Source: Sinomonas humi (GTDB lineage: Bacteria > Actinomycetota > Actinomycetes > Actinomycetales > Micrococcaceae). Taken from it: 64,000 bases of DNA. The stretch's first letter is position 1; each line of letters opens with the position of its first letter. Shown here in pieces: positions 1 to 8,671 of this stretch. Both the position numbers and the translations under genes were made by a program. Below the pieces are notes generated by a model, which saw nothing but the letters and a program-made list of their open reading frames with translations, searched no databases and had not been told where the DNA came from. Location of the stretch: NCBI RefSeq assembly GCF_000802235.1, contig NZ_JTDL01000079.1, forward strand, positions 62,001 to 126,000, read 5' to 3'.

Positions 1-647
1 AGGTCCAGGAGCCACGAGCGGACGACGGTGCCCTTCTGCCACGCGCGGAACGTCCCCGGGAGATCCGTGATGATGTCCTTGGCCGCCAGGAGCTGGTACC
101 CCTCGGCGTACGACTGCATGAGGCCGTACTCGATGCCGTTGTGAACCATCTTCGCGTAGTGGCCGGCGCCGATCCCGCCCACGTGGACGAAGCTGTCCGC
201 GCGCTCGCCCTCGGGGCGCAGCGCGTCGAAGATGGGCATAGCAATTTCGATGTCCTCGGCTTCGCCACCGGCCATGAGGCCGTAGCCGTTCTGGAGCCCC
301 CAGACGCCACCGGACACACCGCAGTCGACGAAGTGGATCCCCTTCTGGGCAAGTTCAGCCGCGTGCCGCTGGTCCTCGGTGAACCGTGAGTTGCCGCCGT
401 CGATCACGAGGTCGCCCTCGGAGAGCTTCTCGCAGAGTTCCTTGACCACCGCGTCCGTGATCTCACCCGCCGGGACCATGACCCAGACGACGCGCGGAGT
501 CGGCAGAGCAGCGACGAGGGCCTCGATCGATGCGACGTCGGCGACGTCCTGGTTCCGGTCGTAGCCCGTCACCTCAAGGCCGGCGCGGCGTGCCCGCTCG
601 CGCATGTTGAAGCCCATCCTGCCGAGGCCGATCAATCCAAAGTGCAT
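1..647 (-). CDS. gnd: 6-phosphogluconate dehydrogenase, partial (3' end outside window)
   Basis: NAD(P)-dependent oxidative decarboxylation of 6-phosphogluconate to ribulose 5-phosphate in the pentose phosphate pathway, cytoplasmic. The ATG is at 645-647 and the frame runs off the left edge, leaving about 215 codons. The translation begins MHFGLIGLGRMGFNM, a Rossmann GxGxMG motif, and continues with VDCGVSGGVWG and KMVHNGIEYGLMQ, the substrate-binding signatures of this family. It lies 49 bases after dnaN on the same strand, the usual place of gnd beside dnaN in Micrococcaceae. The YqeC/GndA-type decarboxylating short form is possible because the C-terminus is not visible. Confidence 0.93.
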   Translation of the reverse strand, partial: MHFGLIGLGRMGFNMRERARRAGLEVTGYDRNQDVADVASIEALVAALPTPRVVWVMVPAGEITDAVVKELCEKLSEGDLVIDGGNSRFTEDQRHAAELAQKGIHFVDCGVSGGVWGLQNGYGLMAGGEAEDIEIAMPIFDALRPEGERADSFVHVGGIGAGHYAKMVHNGIEYGLMQSYAEGYQLLAAKDIITDLPGTFRAWQKGTVVRSWLLD

Positions 648-696
648 GGTGTTCCTTTCGACGAGGCGTGTGGTTCCGAGCTAGCGGGATCGCCGC

Positions 697-1821
697 CTAG
701 TTGGGGAGACGGACTGGCATGACGAGGTAGCGGTAGCCGATCTCGTCGTCGCCCTCGAGCTCCCGCTGGGCCGTGAGCATCGCGGGCTTGGGCGCACTCG
801 TGAAGGAGAAGCGCACGTACGGAGCTTCGATGACGCTCAGTCCCTCGATCAGGTAGTGGGGGTTGAAGGCCACGGTGATGTCCTCGCCAGTGAGGTGGGC
901 CTCGAGTTCTTCGGAGGCCTGCGCGTCCTCGCCCGTGCCGGCGTCGAGCGCCACGAGGCCGTCCGAGAACGCCAGCCGGACGGGGGTATTGCGTTCGGCG
1001 ACCAGAGAGACGCGGCGCACCGCCTCGACGAGCTCCTGGGTGGAAACGATCGCGTGGATCGGCGTGGTCTCGGGAAAAAGCGAGCGGATCTTCGGGTAAT
1101 CGCCATCGACGAGGAGCGACGTCGTGGTGCGGCCGCCGCTTTCGAAGCCGATGAGGCGCGAGTCGTCGTCTGCGAGGGCGATGTTGAGCTCGCCTGCCCC
1201 GCCTAGGGTCTTCGCCACTTCGTTGAGGGTCTTTGCTTTGACGAGTGCGCTCGTCGACACAGACGGCGACGCCGGCTTCCACGGGATTTCACGGAGCGCC
1301 AGCCGGTACCGGTCGGTTGCGAGGAGGGTGATGAGTTCGTCTTCGAACTCCATGCGAACACCGGTGAGGATCGGCAAGGTGTCATCTCGGCTCGCGGCGA
1401 TGATCACCTGGGAGACGCCTCGGGCGAACGCGTCCCCGGAGACGGCTCCTGTCAGGGGTGGCAGCGCCGGAAGCGGCGGGTATTCCGCTTCGGGCATGGT
1501 TGCGAGGTGGAACGAGCTTCGGCGGCACGTGAGCGTGACCTTCGAGCCGTCAGTCTCGACGTCTACGGGTGCGGCAGGGAGACTGCGGCAGATATCGGCC
1601 AGGAGGCGCCCGGAAACGAGGATCGTACCTTCGGTGCTGATCTCAGCGGGGATCTCAAGCCGTGCGGATGTTTCGTAGTCGAAGCTGCTCAGGCTGACAA
1701 CGCCGTCGTGCGCTTTGAGCAGGAGGCCGGAGAGGACGGGGACCGGAGGCCTAGGGGAGAGGGAACGTGCCGCCCAGCTCACTGCCTCGGTGAGGACATC
1801 CCGCTCGACTCGGAACTTCAC
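697..1821 (-). CDS. dnaN: DNA polymerase III beta subunit (sliding clamp)
   Basis: Ring-shaped processivity clamp that tethers the replicative polymerase to DNA. The protein is 374 aa with the three repeated clamp domains; recognisable stretches are VKFRVERDVLTEAV at the N-terminus, ATDRYRLALREIPW in the middle and the C-terminal YRYLVMPVRLPN. The frame is open further upstream to 1878. The GTG at 1819-1821 is preferred because it matches the conserved family N-terminus and has a GAAAGG ribosome-binding sequence upstream. It lies downstream of dnaA with about 500 bases between them that hold DnaA boxes. Confidence 0.97.
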   Translation of the reverse strand: MKFRVERDVLTEAVSWAARSLSPRPPVPVLSGLLLKAHDGVVSLSSFDYETSARLEIPAEISTEGTILVSGRLLADICRSLPAAPVDVETDGSKVTLTCRRSSFHLATMPEAEYPPLPALPPLTGAVSGDAFARGVSQVIIAASRDDTLPILTGVRMEFEDELITLLATDRYRLALREIPWKPASPSVSTSALVKAKTLNEVAKTLGGAGELNIALADDDSRLIGFESGGRTTTSLLVDGDYPKIRSLFPETTPIHAIVSTQELVEAVRRVSLVAERNTPVRLAFSDGLVALDAGTGEDAQASEELEAHLTGEDITVAFNPHYLIEGLSVIEAPYVRFSFTSAPKPAMLTAQRELEGDDEIGYRYLVMPVRLPN

Positions 1822-2324
1822 GGAAGGGTTCCCGCCTTTCAACGATTTCGGTGCGTGGCGCTGCGCAGATTGGTGCATGGCCCTGTGCGCACTGGGGACA
1901 GCTTAGCCGCAAGATCGGCGGCTCGTTCAACGGCCGGTGGTCTTCAGTGGCTTGGATGGGCCAAGCGCGTGGAGGCGGGGTTCCTGTTGTCTAACGGATC
2001 TCAGATTTTTTGGGATTCGTGGTGTTAATAACTGCTGTGGAAACTGTGGAAAACCCTCTTCTGACCAGCGACGACGCGGGGTCAGCTTGTTCACGAAGTG
2101 TTGAGTGCGTGCGGATGGACAGGCGACCGGCTGTGGAAGCCCAGATTCTTGTCATTCGCTCTCTCCACAACCCCTGGGGGACTTTTAAGGCCATTGAAGG
2201 GGGATGTGCACTTAACCGCCCACAGGGTTGTCCACAGCCTGCTGTTAATAAGGAATGACAAGAAAGCTGTTCGGCTTCCGACAGTCCCTGCACAGGGCGG
2301 GACGAGGCCGTAATGCGGCTGGCG
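1822..2324. other. dnaN-dnaA intergenic region, probable part of oriC
   Basis: About 500 bases without a gene. A perfect actinobacterial DnaA box TTGTCCACA is at 2228-2236. Degenerate boxes are visible at 2036-2044 (TGTGGAAAC), 2045-2053 (TGTGGAAAA), 2132-2140 (TGTGGAAGC) and 2161-2169 (CTCTCCACA). The stretch around 1987-2058 is unusually A/T-rich for this genome (including TTAATAACTG) and is a candidate unwinding element. In actinobacteria oriC normally lies between dnaA and dnaN. The assignment rests on position and these motifs only. Confidence 0.7.
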
Positions 2325-3737
2325 TCAGACCCCCCGCTGGGCCTGCTTGATCTTGTTCGTGAGCTCGGTGACCTGGTTGAAGATTGCCCGTCGCTCCGCC
2401 ATGAGCTCTCGGATCTTCCGGTCGGCATGGATCACGGTCGTGTGGTCGCGGCCGCCGAGGACCTGGCCGATCTTCGGAAGCGACATGTCCGTGAGCTCAC
2501 GGCACAGGTACATCGCGATCTGGCGCGCGGTCACGAGAGTCCTCGTCCGGGACTTGCTGTTGAGCTCTTCGATGGTGAGCTTGAAGTAGGCCGCCGTCTC
2601 CTGGAGGATCTGGTCCGCTGTGATCTCGAGGGCGGAATCGTCGGTGATGAGATCCTTGAGGACCATTTCGGCAAGGGCAACGTCGACCGGCTGCTTGTTG
2701 AGGCTCGCGAATGCCGTGACCCGGATGAGTGCGCCCTCGAGTTCGCGAATGTTCGAGGCGATCCGGGAAGCGATGTACTCGAGCACATCGTCCGGTGCGT
2801 ACAGGCCCTCACTGTTCGCCTTCTTCCGGAGGATCGCGATACGGGTCTCGAGGTCCGGCGGCTGGATGTCGGTCAGGAGGCCCCACTCGAACCGGGACTT
2901 CATGCGGTCCTCGAAGCCATGCAGGGCCTTCGGCGGTTGGTCCGAGGTGATGACGACCTGTTTGTTGCTGTTGTGGAGGGCGTTGAACGTGTGGAAGAAC
3001 TCCTCCATGGTTCCCGTGCGGCCCGCGAGGAACTGGATGTCGTCGATGAGCAGGAGATCGACGTTGCGGTACGTCGTCTTGAAGCTGGTTCCCTCGTCGT
3101 CGCGGATCGAGTTGATGAAGTCGTTGGTGAACTCCTCCGAGTTCACGTAGCGCACCCGGATACCCGTGTAGAGGCGCCTCGCATAATGGCCGATCGCGTG
3201 CAGGAGGTGCGTCTTCCCGAGTCCCGAGTCGCCATAGATGAAGAGCGGGTTGTAGGCCTTGGCAGGAGCCTCGGCCACCGCAACGGCCGCCGCGTGCGCG
3301 AAGCGGTTGGATGCCCCGATCACGAACGTGTCGAACGTGTACTTGGGGTTGAGCCGGCCGAACTCCTGAGACGTGCTCGGCGGGGTGGGGGCAGGGCGGA
3401 GGTCCGGGATGGCTTCCTGGCGCTTGACCGGCTCGAAGATCTCTTCCCGCGCCGGCAGCATCTCGGTGTCGACGTCGATGGCGCAGCGGACGTCGTCTGA
3501 GAAGACGAGGCGGAGGGCCGTATCGAGCGGCTCTTTGAGCTGAGTCTGGAGGACCTCACGGGTCAGCTCGTTGGGGACGGCGACGAGCAGCGTCGATCCG
3601 ATGAGTCCTTGGGCCTGGGCGAGGGCAACGAATCCGCGCTGCCGAGGCGAGACGCGGTCGTCTTCCTCGAGCAAGCGCACGACGCGCCGCCACGAGCTGC
3701 CAACCGTGTTGGCCTCGTTGGCCTCCTCAATGCCCAT
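2325..3737 (-). CDS. dnaA: Chromosomal replication initiator DnaA
   Basis: AAA+ ATPase that binds DnaA boxes, melts oriC and loads the helicase. With the ATG at 3735-3737 the protein is 470 aa. It has the N-terminal helicase-interaction domain, a proline-rich linker around residues 105-125, Walker A GDSGLGKTH near 169-177, Walker B LLIDDIQFL, and the C-terminal DNA-binding signature GGRDHTTVIHADRKI. The start is chosen over upstream in-frame starts because GAGAAGGG sits just before it. The gene is divergent from rpmH. DnaA boxes on both sides allow autoregulation, which is known in the family. Confidence 0.98.
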   Translation of the reverse strand: MGIEEANEANTVGSSWRRVVRLLEEDDRVSPRQRGFVALAQAQGLIGSTLLVAVPNELTREVLQTQLKEPLDTALRLVFSDDVRCAIDVDTEMLPAREEIFEPVKRQEAIPDLRPAPTPPSTSQEFGRLNPKYTFDTFVIGASNRFAHAAAVAVAEAPAKAYNPLFIYGDSGLGKTHLLHAIGHYARRLYTGIRVRYVNSEEFTNDFINSIRDDEGTSFKTTYRNVDLLLIDDIQFLAGRTGTMEEFFHTFNALHNSNKQVVITSDQPPKALHGFEDRMKSRFEWGLLTDIQPPDLETRIAILRKKANSEGLYAPDDVLEYIASRIASNIRELEGALIRVTAFASLNKQPVDVALAEMVLKDLITDDSALEITADQILQETAAYFKLTIEELNSKSRTRTLVTARQIAMYLCRELTDMSLPKIGQVLGGRDHTTVIHADRKIRELMAERRAIFNQVTELTNKIKQAQRGV

Positions 3738-4253
3738 ATGCCCTTCTCGCCGCCTTCTGCCAGTGGTTTCGCCGCTCCCTTTGTCCACATGGCTGTCCAC
3801 ATGCAGGAGGGGGGCGCACTGAGCAAGCCTAGAGTACGGAGAATCCAGATGAGAACTGGGGAGAGAGGGTCAGTGAATTACACTGATGGAGTTCACCGCG
3901 CCTGCCGCACCAGCTCGCTGTCCACAGGCTGCACGTGCAATTCACCACAGCTGGGGAAAAAGAACCGAGAGCTGGCTTCGCAGTGTGAGACAGCCTTCGA
4001 GGCGTAGGCCGCGGAGAGCTGGCGTTTTCGCGCGCCAGTTTGACGGCCGGACGGCTCCTGCCCTAACGTCATTAAGTCCTTTGTGTCTGTCTACTGTCCT
4101 GTCGCATGCCCTCGGACGCCGTTGGAATCAGCTGATGCTGCCCATGGCGACCGGCATGAGGCGCGGCGGGGCGGCAGGCACCGCCTATACAGCGTCCGCC
4201 AGAGCCACCCGCGCCCCCTGGGCAGACGCCCCGGAACCACTGGAGTGACAACC
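3738..4253. promoter_or_regulatory. dnaA-rpmH intergenic region with DnaA boxes
   Basis: About 515 bases between divergent dnaA and rpmH with no convincing gene. A perfect TTGTCCACA box is at 3781-3789. CTGTCCACA boxes are at 3793-3801 and 3918-3926, and a weak TTCACCACA at 3941-3949. This is the strand-switch point of the local gene order, so it probably holds the dnaA and rpmH promoters and may form a second half of a bipartite origin. I could not place -35/-10 elements with confidence. Confidence 0.6.
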
Positions 4254-4391
4254 GTGAGCAAGCGGACTTTTCAGCCAAACAACCGCCGTCGTGCCAAGAA
4301 GCACGGCTTCCGCCTTCGTATGCGTACCCGTGCCGGCCGTGCCATCCTGGCCGCCCGCCGCTCGAAGGGCCGCTCGGAACTCTCGGCCTGA
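4254..4391 (+). CDS. rpmH: 50S ribosomal protein L34
   Basis: Small basic protein of the large ribosomal subunit. The 45-residue product starts at a GTG ([19 protein letters not shown]) and matches the L34 family over its whole length, ending KGRSELSA. Longer in-frame extensions upstream do not resemble the family. It is the first gene of the conserved rpmH-rnpA-yidD-yidC run and lies divergent from dnaA. Confidence 0.98.
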   Translation: MSKRTFQPNNRRRAKKHGFRLRMRTRAGRAILAARRSKGRSELSA

Positions 4392-4439
4392 CGCCGCACC
4401 CGGCTTGGCCTCAGCAGTGACGCGGCTCTAGCGGTCAGG

Positions 4440-4829
4440 ATGCTTCCTGCCCGGCATCGGCTGCGCACGAGCGCAGACTTCTCGCATACCGTACGTTCCG
4501 GCGTCCGACAAGGGCGCCGGAACGTCGTGCTGTATGCGGCCCTTTCGGACGACGGCGCTCCCTCGCGGTTCGGCTTCATCGTCTCCAAGGCGGTGGGGAA
4601 CGCTGTCACCCGGAACCTCGTTAAGAGGAGGCTGAGGGAAGTTGGCGCAGAGACCCTGAGGGAAAGGCCCACGGGTGTCGACGTCGTCGTGCGCGCTCTG
4701 CCCGCCGCGTCGTCCGCGGACTGGACCGCCCTCCGCAGCGACTACGCATCCGCACTCCGCGGGGCGCTGCGAAGGCTTGAGCCGTCGCAGGAAAGCGGGG
4801 CTTCGCCCGACGGAACGGAGGTTGGCTGA
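4440..4829 (+). CDS. rnpA: Ribonuclease P protein component
   Basis: Protein subunit of RNase P, which assists the catalytic RNA in cutting the 5' leader from tRNA precursors. The 129-aa product has the family start [14 protein letters not shown] and the RNA-binding signature [15 protein letters not shown] around residues 52-66. The stop codon overlaps the yidD start by one base (TGATG), indicating translational coupling. Confidence 0.97.
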   Translation: MLPARHRLRTSADFSHTVRSGVRQGRRNVVLYAALSDDGAPSRFGFIVSKAVGNAVTRNLVKRRLREVGAETLRERPTGVDVVVRALPAASSADWTALRSDYASALRGALRRLEPSQESGASPDGTEVG

Positions 4830-5239
4830 TGGCTGCGGTGAGCGACGCCGCTGGTGCGCGCATGCCCTCCAAGGCCGCGACCGTCGTCGGACGCGCTGTA
4901 TGGGACCTCCCTCGCAACCTGCTGATCCTGCTGCTCACGGCGTACCGAGCCGTCATCTCGCCTCTCTACGGGCAGGTGTGCCGGTTCTATCCGTCCTGCT
5001 CGGCCTACGCGCTCGAAGCCGTCACAGTCCACGGGGCTGTGCGAGGATCTTATTTGGCAGTTCGTCGGCTCGCGCGCTGCCACCCCTGGAATTCCGGAGG
5101 GCTTGATCCGGTGCCCGATGGGCACCGGCACTGGCCCGAAGGCTGCACGCCGCGGATCGTGGTGCTGAACCACCCCGACCGCTACTGGAAGGACGAGTCG
5201 GACTCCGGCCCTGCCAGCGATGACGACACGAGGAAATAG
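4829..5239 (+). CDS. yidD: Membrane protein insertion efficiency factor YidD
   Basis: Small membrane-associated protein that helps YidC/Sec-dependent insertion. The core (residues about 30-105) carries [14 protein letters not shown], the [14 protein letters not shown] signature with paired cysteines, and [13 protein letters not shown]. It has a 25-residue N-terminal extension and an acidic C-terminus relative to the roughly 70-aa core. It lies between rnpA and yidC as in most bacteria, overlapping rnpA by one base. Confidence 0.95.
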   Translation: MAAVSDAAGARMPSKAATVVGRAVWDLPRNLLILLLTAYRAVISPLYGQVCRFYPSCSAYALEAVTVHGAVRGSYLAVRRLARCHPWNSGGLDPVPDGHRHWPEGCTPRIVVLNHPDRYWKDESDSGPASDDDTRK

Positions 5240-5248
5240 GGAAAATTC

Positions 5249-6211
5249 ATGGACCCGTTAAGCGCCATACTGCTGCCCTTTGAGTGGCTGGTCTCCTTTG
5301 TGATGGTGGCCTTCCACGAGGCGCTTTCATTCCTGGGCATGCCATCGGGGAACGGTTGGACATGGACCCTCTCGATCATCGGCCTCGTGCTCGTGATCCG
5401 CGGAGCCCTCATCCCTGTCTTTGTCCGCCAGATCAAGGCGCAGCGGGGCATGCAGCTGCTCCAGCCGGACCTTCAGAAGCTTCAAGCCAAGTACAAGGGC
5501 AAGACCGACCAGCTCTCGCGCCAAGCCATGGCACAGGAGCAGATGGCCCTGTACAAGAAGCACGGCACGAACCCCTTCTCGGCCTGCCTCCCCATGGTCA
5601 TCCAGATGCCGTTCTTCTTCGGGCTCTTCCGAGTTCTCTCGAACGTCAGCAGCGCGCAGAGCAACAACCCCGGCATCGGGGCGATGACCACCAGCCAGGT
5701 CAACCAGTTCCACGGTTCTGAGATCTTCAGCGCCCCGCTCTCGGCCTCGCTGCTGCACGGCGGTGGCGGGAATGCCGTCGTCGTCGCCATCCTCTCGATC
5801 TTCATGATCGTCGCGATGACCGCCTCGCAGTTCATCACCCAGAAGCAGATCATGGCGAAGAACATGTCCGACGCTGCGATGCAGAGTCCGTTCATGCGCC
5901 AGCAGAAGATCCTGCTCTACATCCTTCCGCTTGTCTTCGGCATCGGCGGCATCAACTTCCCGATCGGTGTTCTGATCTACTGGACGATCAGCAACCTCTG
6001 GACCATGGGCCAGCAGTTCTACGTCATCCGCCGTATGCCGGCCCCCGGCTCGCCGGCAGCGCGGGCGCTCAACGAGCGCCGCGCGGCGAGGGGCCTCGCT
6101 CCCATCGACGTGACGACCGGCAAGACCATGAAGGCCGAAGATATTCCGGAACCCGTGCAGCCCAAGGGGCAGCGCCAACAGCCTCAGCGCAAGAACAGGA
6201 GGAAGAAGTGA
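5249..6211 (+). CDS. yidC: Membrane protein insertase YidC (Oxa1 family)
   Basis: Integral membrane insertase acting with or without SecYEG. The 320-aa product lacks the large periplasmic domain of Gram-negative YidC, as expected for an actinobacterium. Visible are membrane segments near the start (LPFEWLVSFVMVAFHEAL), around IIGLVLVIRGALIPVF, and three in the second half. The conserved FGLFRVLSNV stretch and a basic C-terminal tail (KGQRQQPQRKNRRKK) are also present. The last bases overlap the GTG of khpB. Confidence 0.96.
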   Translation: MDPLSAILLPFEWLVSFVMVAFHEALSFLGMPSGNGWTWTLSIIGLVLVIRGALIPVFVRQIKAQRGMQLLQPDLQKLQAKYKGKTDQLSRQAMAQEQMALYKKHGTNPFSACLPMVIQMPFFFGLFRVLSNVSSAQSNNPGIGAMTTSQVNQFHGSEIFSAPLSASLLHGGGGNAVVVAILSIFMIVAMTASQFITQKQIMAKNMSDAAMQSPFMRQQKILLYILPLVFGIGGINFPIGVLIYWTISNLWTMGQQFYVIRRMPAPGSPAARALNERRAARGLAPIDVTTGKTMKAEDIPEPVQPKGQRQQPQRKNRRKK

Positions 6212-6813
6212 GCCCTGCTGAAACTGCCGCCGAGCGTGGCACCGAAGACATGGACTTCGAAACCAACGAGGGCGAAGCCGAGACGCCTGCAGTCGATCCC
6301 GAGGGTGCCGAGGACGCAGGCGACGACGCCACCGCGACCCCGCTGAACCGTCTCGAGGAGGAGGGCGACGTCGCCGCCGACTACCTCGAGGAACTCCTCG
6401 ACATCGCCGACATCGATGGCGACATCGATATCGAGGTGCGAGGTGGGCGTACCTATCTTTCGGTCATCGCCGATGAGAGCAGCAACAGCGGTCTGACCGC
6501 GCTCGTGGGCCAGGGCGGCGAAGTGCTCGACGCTCTTCAGGAACTCACTCGCCTGGCCGTGCTCTCGCAGACCGGCAACCGTTCGCGCCTCGTGCTCGAC
6601 ATCAACGGCTACCGTGGGCAGCGCGCGAAATATCTGCACTCGCTGGCTGAGGAGGCGGTCGCCAAGGTGAAGTCCGACGGCGAGGCCGTGCACTTGGTGC
6701 CGATGAGCTCTTACGAGCGGAAGATCGTGCATGATGCCGTGGCAGATCTTGGACTTGTGAGCGAGTCCGAAGGCGAGGGCGCCAAGCGCCACATCGTCGT
6801 CTCCGCTGACTGA
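6208..6813 (+). CDS. khpB: RNA-binding protein KhpB/Jag (KH and R3H domains)
   Basis: Cytoplasmic RNA-binding protein of the Jag/SpoIIIJ-associated family. The 201-aa product has an acidic disordered N-terminus (residues 1-50), a KH-like domain around 70-130 (ALVGQGGEVLDALQELTRLAV) and a C-terminal R3H domain (SSYERKIVHDAVADLG). The N-terminal Jag_N domain of Firmicutes proteins is absent, as usual in actinobacteria. The GTG start overlaps the yidC stop by four bases. Confidence 0.94.
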   Translation: MSPAETAAERGTEDMDFETNEGEAETPAVDPEGAEDAGDDATATPLNRLEEEGDVAADYLEELLDIADIDGDIDIEVRGGRTYLSVIADESSNSGLTALVGQGGEVLDALQELTRLAVLSQTGNRSRLVLDINGYRGQRAKYLHSLAEEAVAKVKSDGEAVHLVPMSSYERKIVHDAVADLGLVSESEGEGAKRHIVVSAD

Positions 6814-6814
6814 C

Positions 6815-7498
6815 GTGGCAGAGGACTTGGCTGCCACTCCGTCAGCGGGCGACGGCGGCCTGCCGCGCCTTGAGGGGCGGGAACTCGTCGCTGCCGAGAA
6901 GATCTTCGGCGAACGGCTCGACCTTGCCGCCCGGTATGTTGAACATCTTGCGACCTCGGGCCTCGAACGAGGGCTCATCGGACCGCGTGAGGTTCCTCGG
7001 CTGTGGAGCCGGCACGTTCTGAACTGTGCGGTGATCGAGTCCGAGTTCGCGGCCGAAGCGACGGTGGCGGATGTTGGCAGCGGAGCCGGACTGCCTGGGT
7101 TGTGCCTCGCCTTGGCGCGGCCAGATCTCACGCTCGTCCTCATCGAACCGCTTGAGCGGCGGGTGGTCTGGCTCGAGGAAGTCGTCGCGGACCTCGGTCT
7201 TGAGAACGTGCGTGTACTGCGCTCTCGTGCCGAGCAAGCGGTGGATCATGTGACGGCGGACTACGTCACTGCCCGAGCCGTCTCGGCTCTTTCGAAACTG
7301 GTCCCGATCACCCTTCCATTGTTGCGTGGATCGGGGTCGCTTGTGGCGATCAAGGGCCGCAGCGCCAGCGAAGAAGTCGAGAGCGCAGCCAAGGCAATCA
7401 AGAAGTATCGAGGGCACAGCCCGGAAATCAAGGTCCTCGGCGAGGGTCTCCTTGAGGAGCCGACGACGGTAGTACGGATCGCCGTCGGCACCGCCTGA
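6815..7498 (+). CDS. rsmG: 16S rRNA (guanine527-N7)-methyltransferase RsmG
   Basis: SAM-dependent methyltransferase that modifies G527 of 16S rRNA. The 227-aa product shows the SAM-binding motif VADVGSGAGLPGLCLA around residues 88-103, then the acidic strand end LVLIEPLERR and VTARAVSALSKL. It starts one base after khpB at a GTG, so the two are probably co-translated. A 72-base gap with a possible new promoter separates it from parA. Confidence 0.96.
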   Translation: MAEDLAATPSAGDGGLPRLEGRELVAAEKIFGERLDLAARYVEHLATSGLERGLIGPREVPRLWSRHVLNCAVIESEFAAEATVADVGSGAGLPGLCLALARPDLTLVLIEPLERRVVWLEEVVADLGLENVRVLRSRAEQAVDHVTADYVTARAVSALSKLVPITLPLLRGSGSLVAIKGRSASEEVESAAKAIKKYRGHSPEIKVLGEGLLEEPTTVVRIAVGTA

Positions 7499-7570
7499 TC
7501 CGGGGCGAGGGTGGGGCTACCCGCTAGGCTAGAGTGAAGGACATCGACGCGACCCGGGAGTGAGTGAACA

Positions 7571-8617
7571 GTGGCTAGTGACGAGTCATCGGCTCAGCGG
7601 ATTCCGCCCTTCGTGGCCCTAGGACCCGCTCGATCGACGACTGTAGCACCGTCACCTTCTTCTAAACTCGCAAAGGTTCCATCCGTTTCACGTGAAACCT
7701 CCTCTCCCAAAGGAGCGTCGGGCAACGGGTCCGCTATCACCATCGATGAATCGAGTCCGATTGGTAGCCAACTGGCGAACGAGACTAAGCGCCGAGAGCG
7801 CTTGAGCCAGCGCAAGCTCCGGCGTCCGGGCGCGACCCGCATCTTTACGGTGTCGAATCAAAAGGGAGGCGTCGGCAAGACCACGACGACGGTGAATATC
7901 GCCGCTGCCCTCGCTGCGTCTGGGCTCAACGTCCTGGTCATCGACATCGATCCGCAGGGAAATGCGTCGACTGCGTTGGGGATCGAGCATCATGCTGAGG
8001 TCGAGAGCATCTATGACGTTCTCATCAACGATGTCTCTTTGGGTGAAGTAGTCCGATCGTGCCCGGATGTCGAACGACTTGAGTGCGCGCCCGCAACAAT
8101 CCACCTTGCAGGCGCCGAAATCGAGCTCGTCTCGCTGGTAGCCCGTGAGCAGAGGCTCCGTCGTGCGATCGAAATCTACGCGAAGGAGCGGGAGGCGCAA
8201 GGCTTGGAGCGCCTCGACTACATCTTCGTTGACTGCCCACCCAGTCTAGGATTGCTCACCGTCAATGCGTTCTGCGCTGCCAACGAGGTGCTCATCCCGA
8301 TCCAGTGCGAGTACTACGCTCTTGAGGGCCTAAGCCAGCTGCTGAGCAACATTGAAATGATCCAGAAGCACCTGAACGCAGATCTTCGCGTCTCGACGAT
8401 TCTGCTGACGATGTATGACGGCCGCACCAACCTTGCCGCACAGGTTGCGGCAGAGGTACGGGAACACTTCCCCCAGCAGGTTCTTGAGGCTGTCGTTCCG
8501 CGTTCTGTCCGTATTTCAGAAGCCCCGAGCTACCAGCAGACGGTTATGACCTACGATCCGTCTTCCACTGGTGCTCTCTCCTACATGGAGGCGGCGGCGG
8601 AAATCGCTGAGCGCTGA
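7571..8617 (+). CDS. parA: Chromosome-partitioning ATPase ParA
   Basis: Walker-type ATPase that, with ParB-parS, moves newly replicated origins. The 348-aa product has about 90 residues of poorly conserved N-terminal extension. The deviant Walker A (SNQKGGVGKTTTTVNIA, residues 95-111), VIDIDPQGNAST and VDCPPSLGLLTVNA follow. A perfect parS palindrome lies inside the coding sequence at codons 39-43 (VSRET), within the extension. parB follows 54 bases downstream, so the two are probably one operon. Confidence 0.97.
   Translation: MASDESSAQRIPPFVALGPARSTTVAPSPSSKLAKVPSVSRETSSPKGASGNGSAITIDESSPIGSQLANETKRRERLSQRKLRRPGATRIFTVSNQKGGVGKTTTTVNIAAALAASGLNVLVIDIDPQGNASTALGIEHHAEVESIYDVLINDVSLGEVVRSCPDVERLECAPATIHLAGAEIELVSLVAREQRLRRAIEIYAKEREAQGLERLDYIFVDCPPSLGLLTVNAFCAANEVLIPIQCEYYALEGLSQLLSNIEMIQKHLNADLRVSTILLTMYDGRTNLAAQVAAEVREHFPQQVLEAVVPRSVRISEAPSYQQTVMTYDPSSTGALSYMEAAAEIAER
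7685..7698. promoter_or_regulatory. parS site inside parA
   Basis: Perfect palindrome GTTTCACGTGAAAC, the ParB binding site, in frame as codons for VSRET of the variable ParA N-terminus. parS sites inside parA or parB are known in other bacteria. Confidence 0.93.
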
Positions 8618-8671
8618 TTTGCATACTGGTCATACCCTCAGTTCTGAGGGTCCGAAGGAGGAAGTTCGCGC

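Noticed and set aside
2313-3500. 395-codon plus-strand frame opposite dnaA
   Set aside because: It is the antisense of the DnaA coding region, with a composition set by codon bias of the real gene and no family motif.
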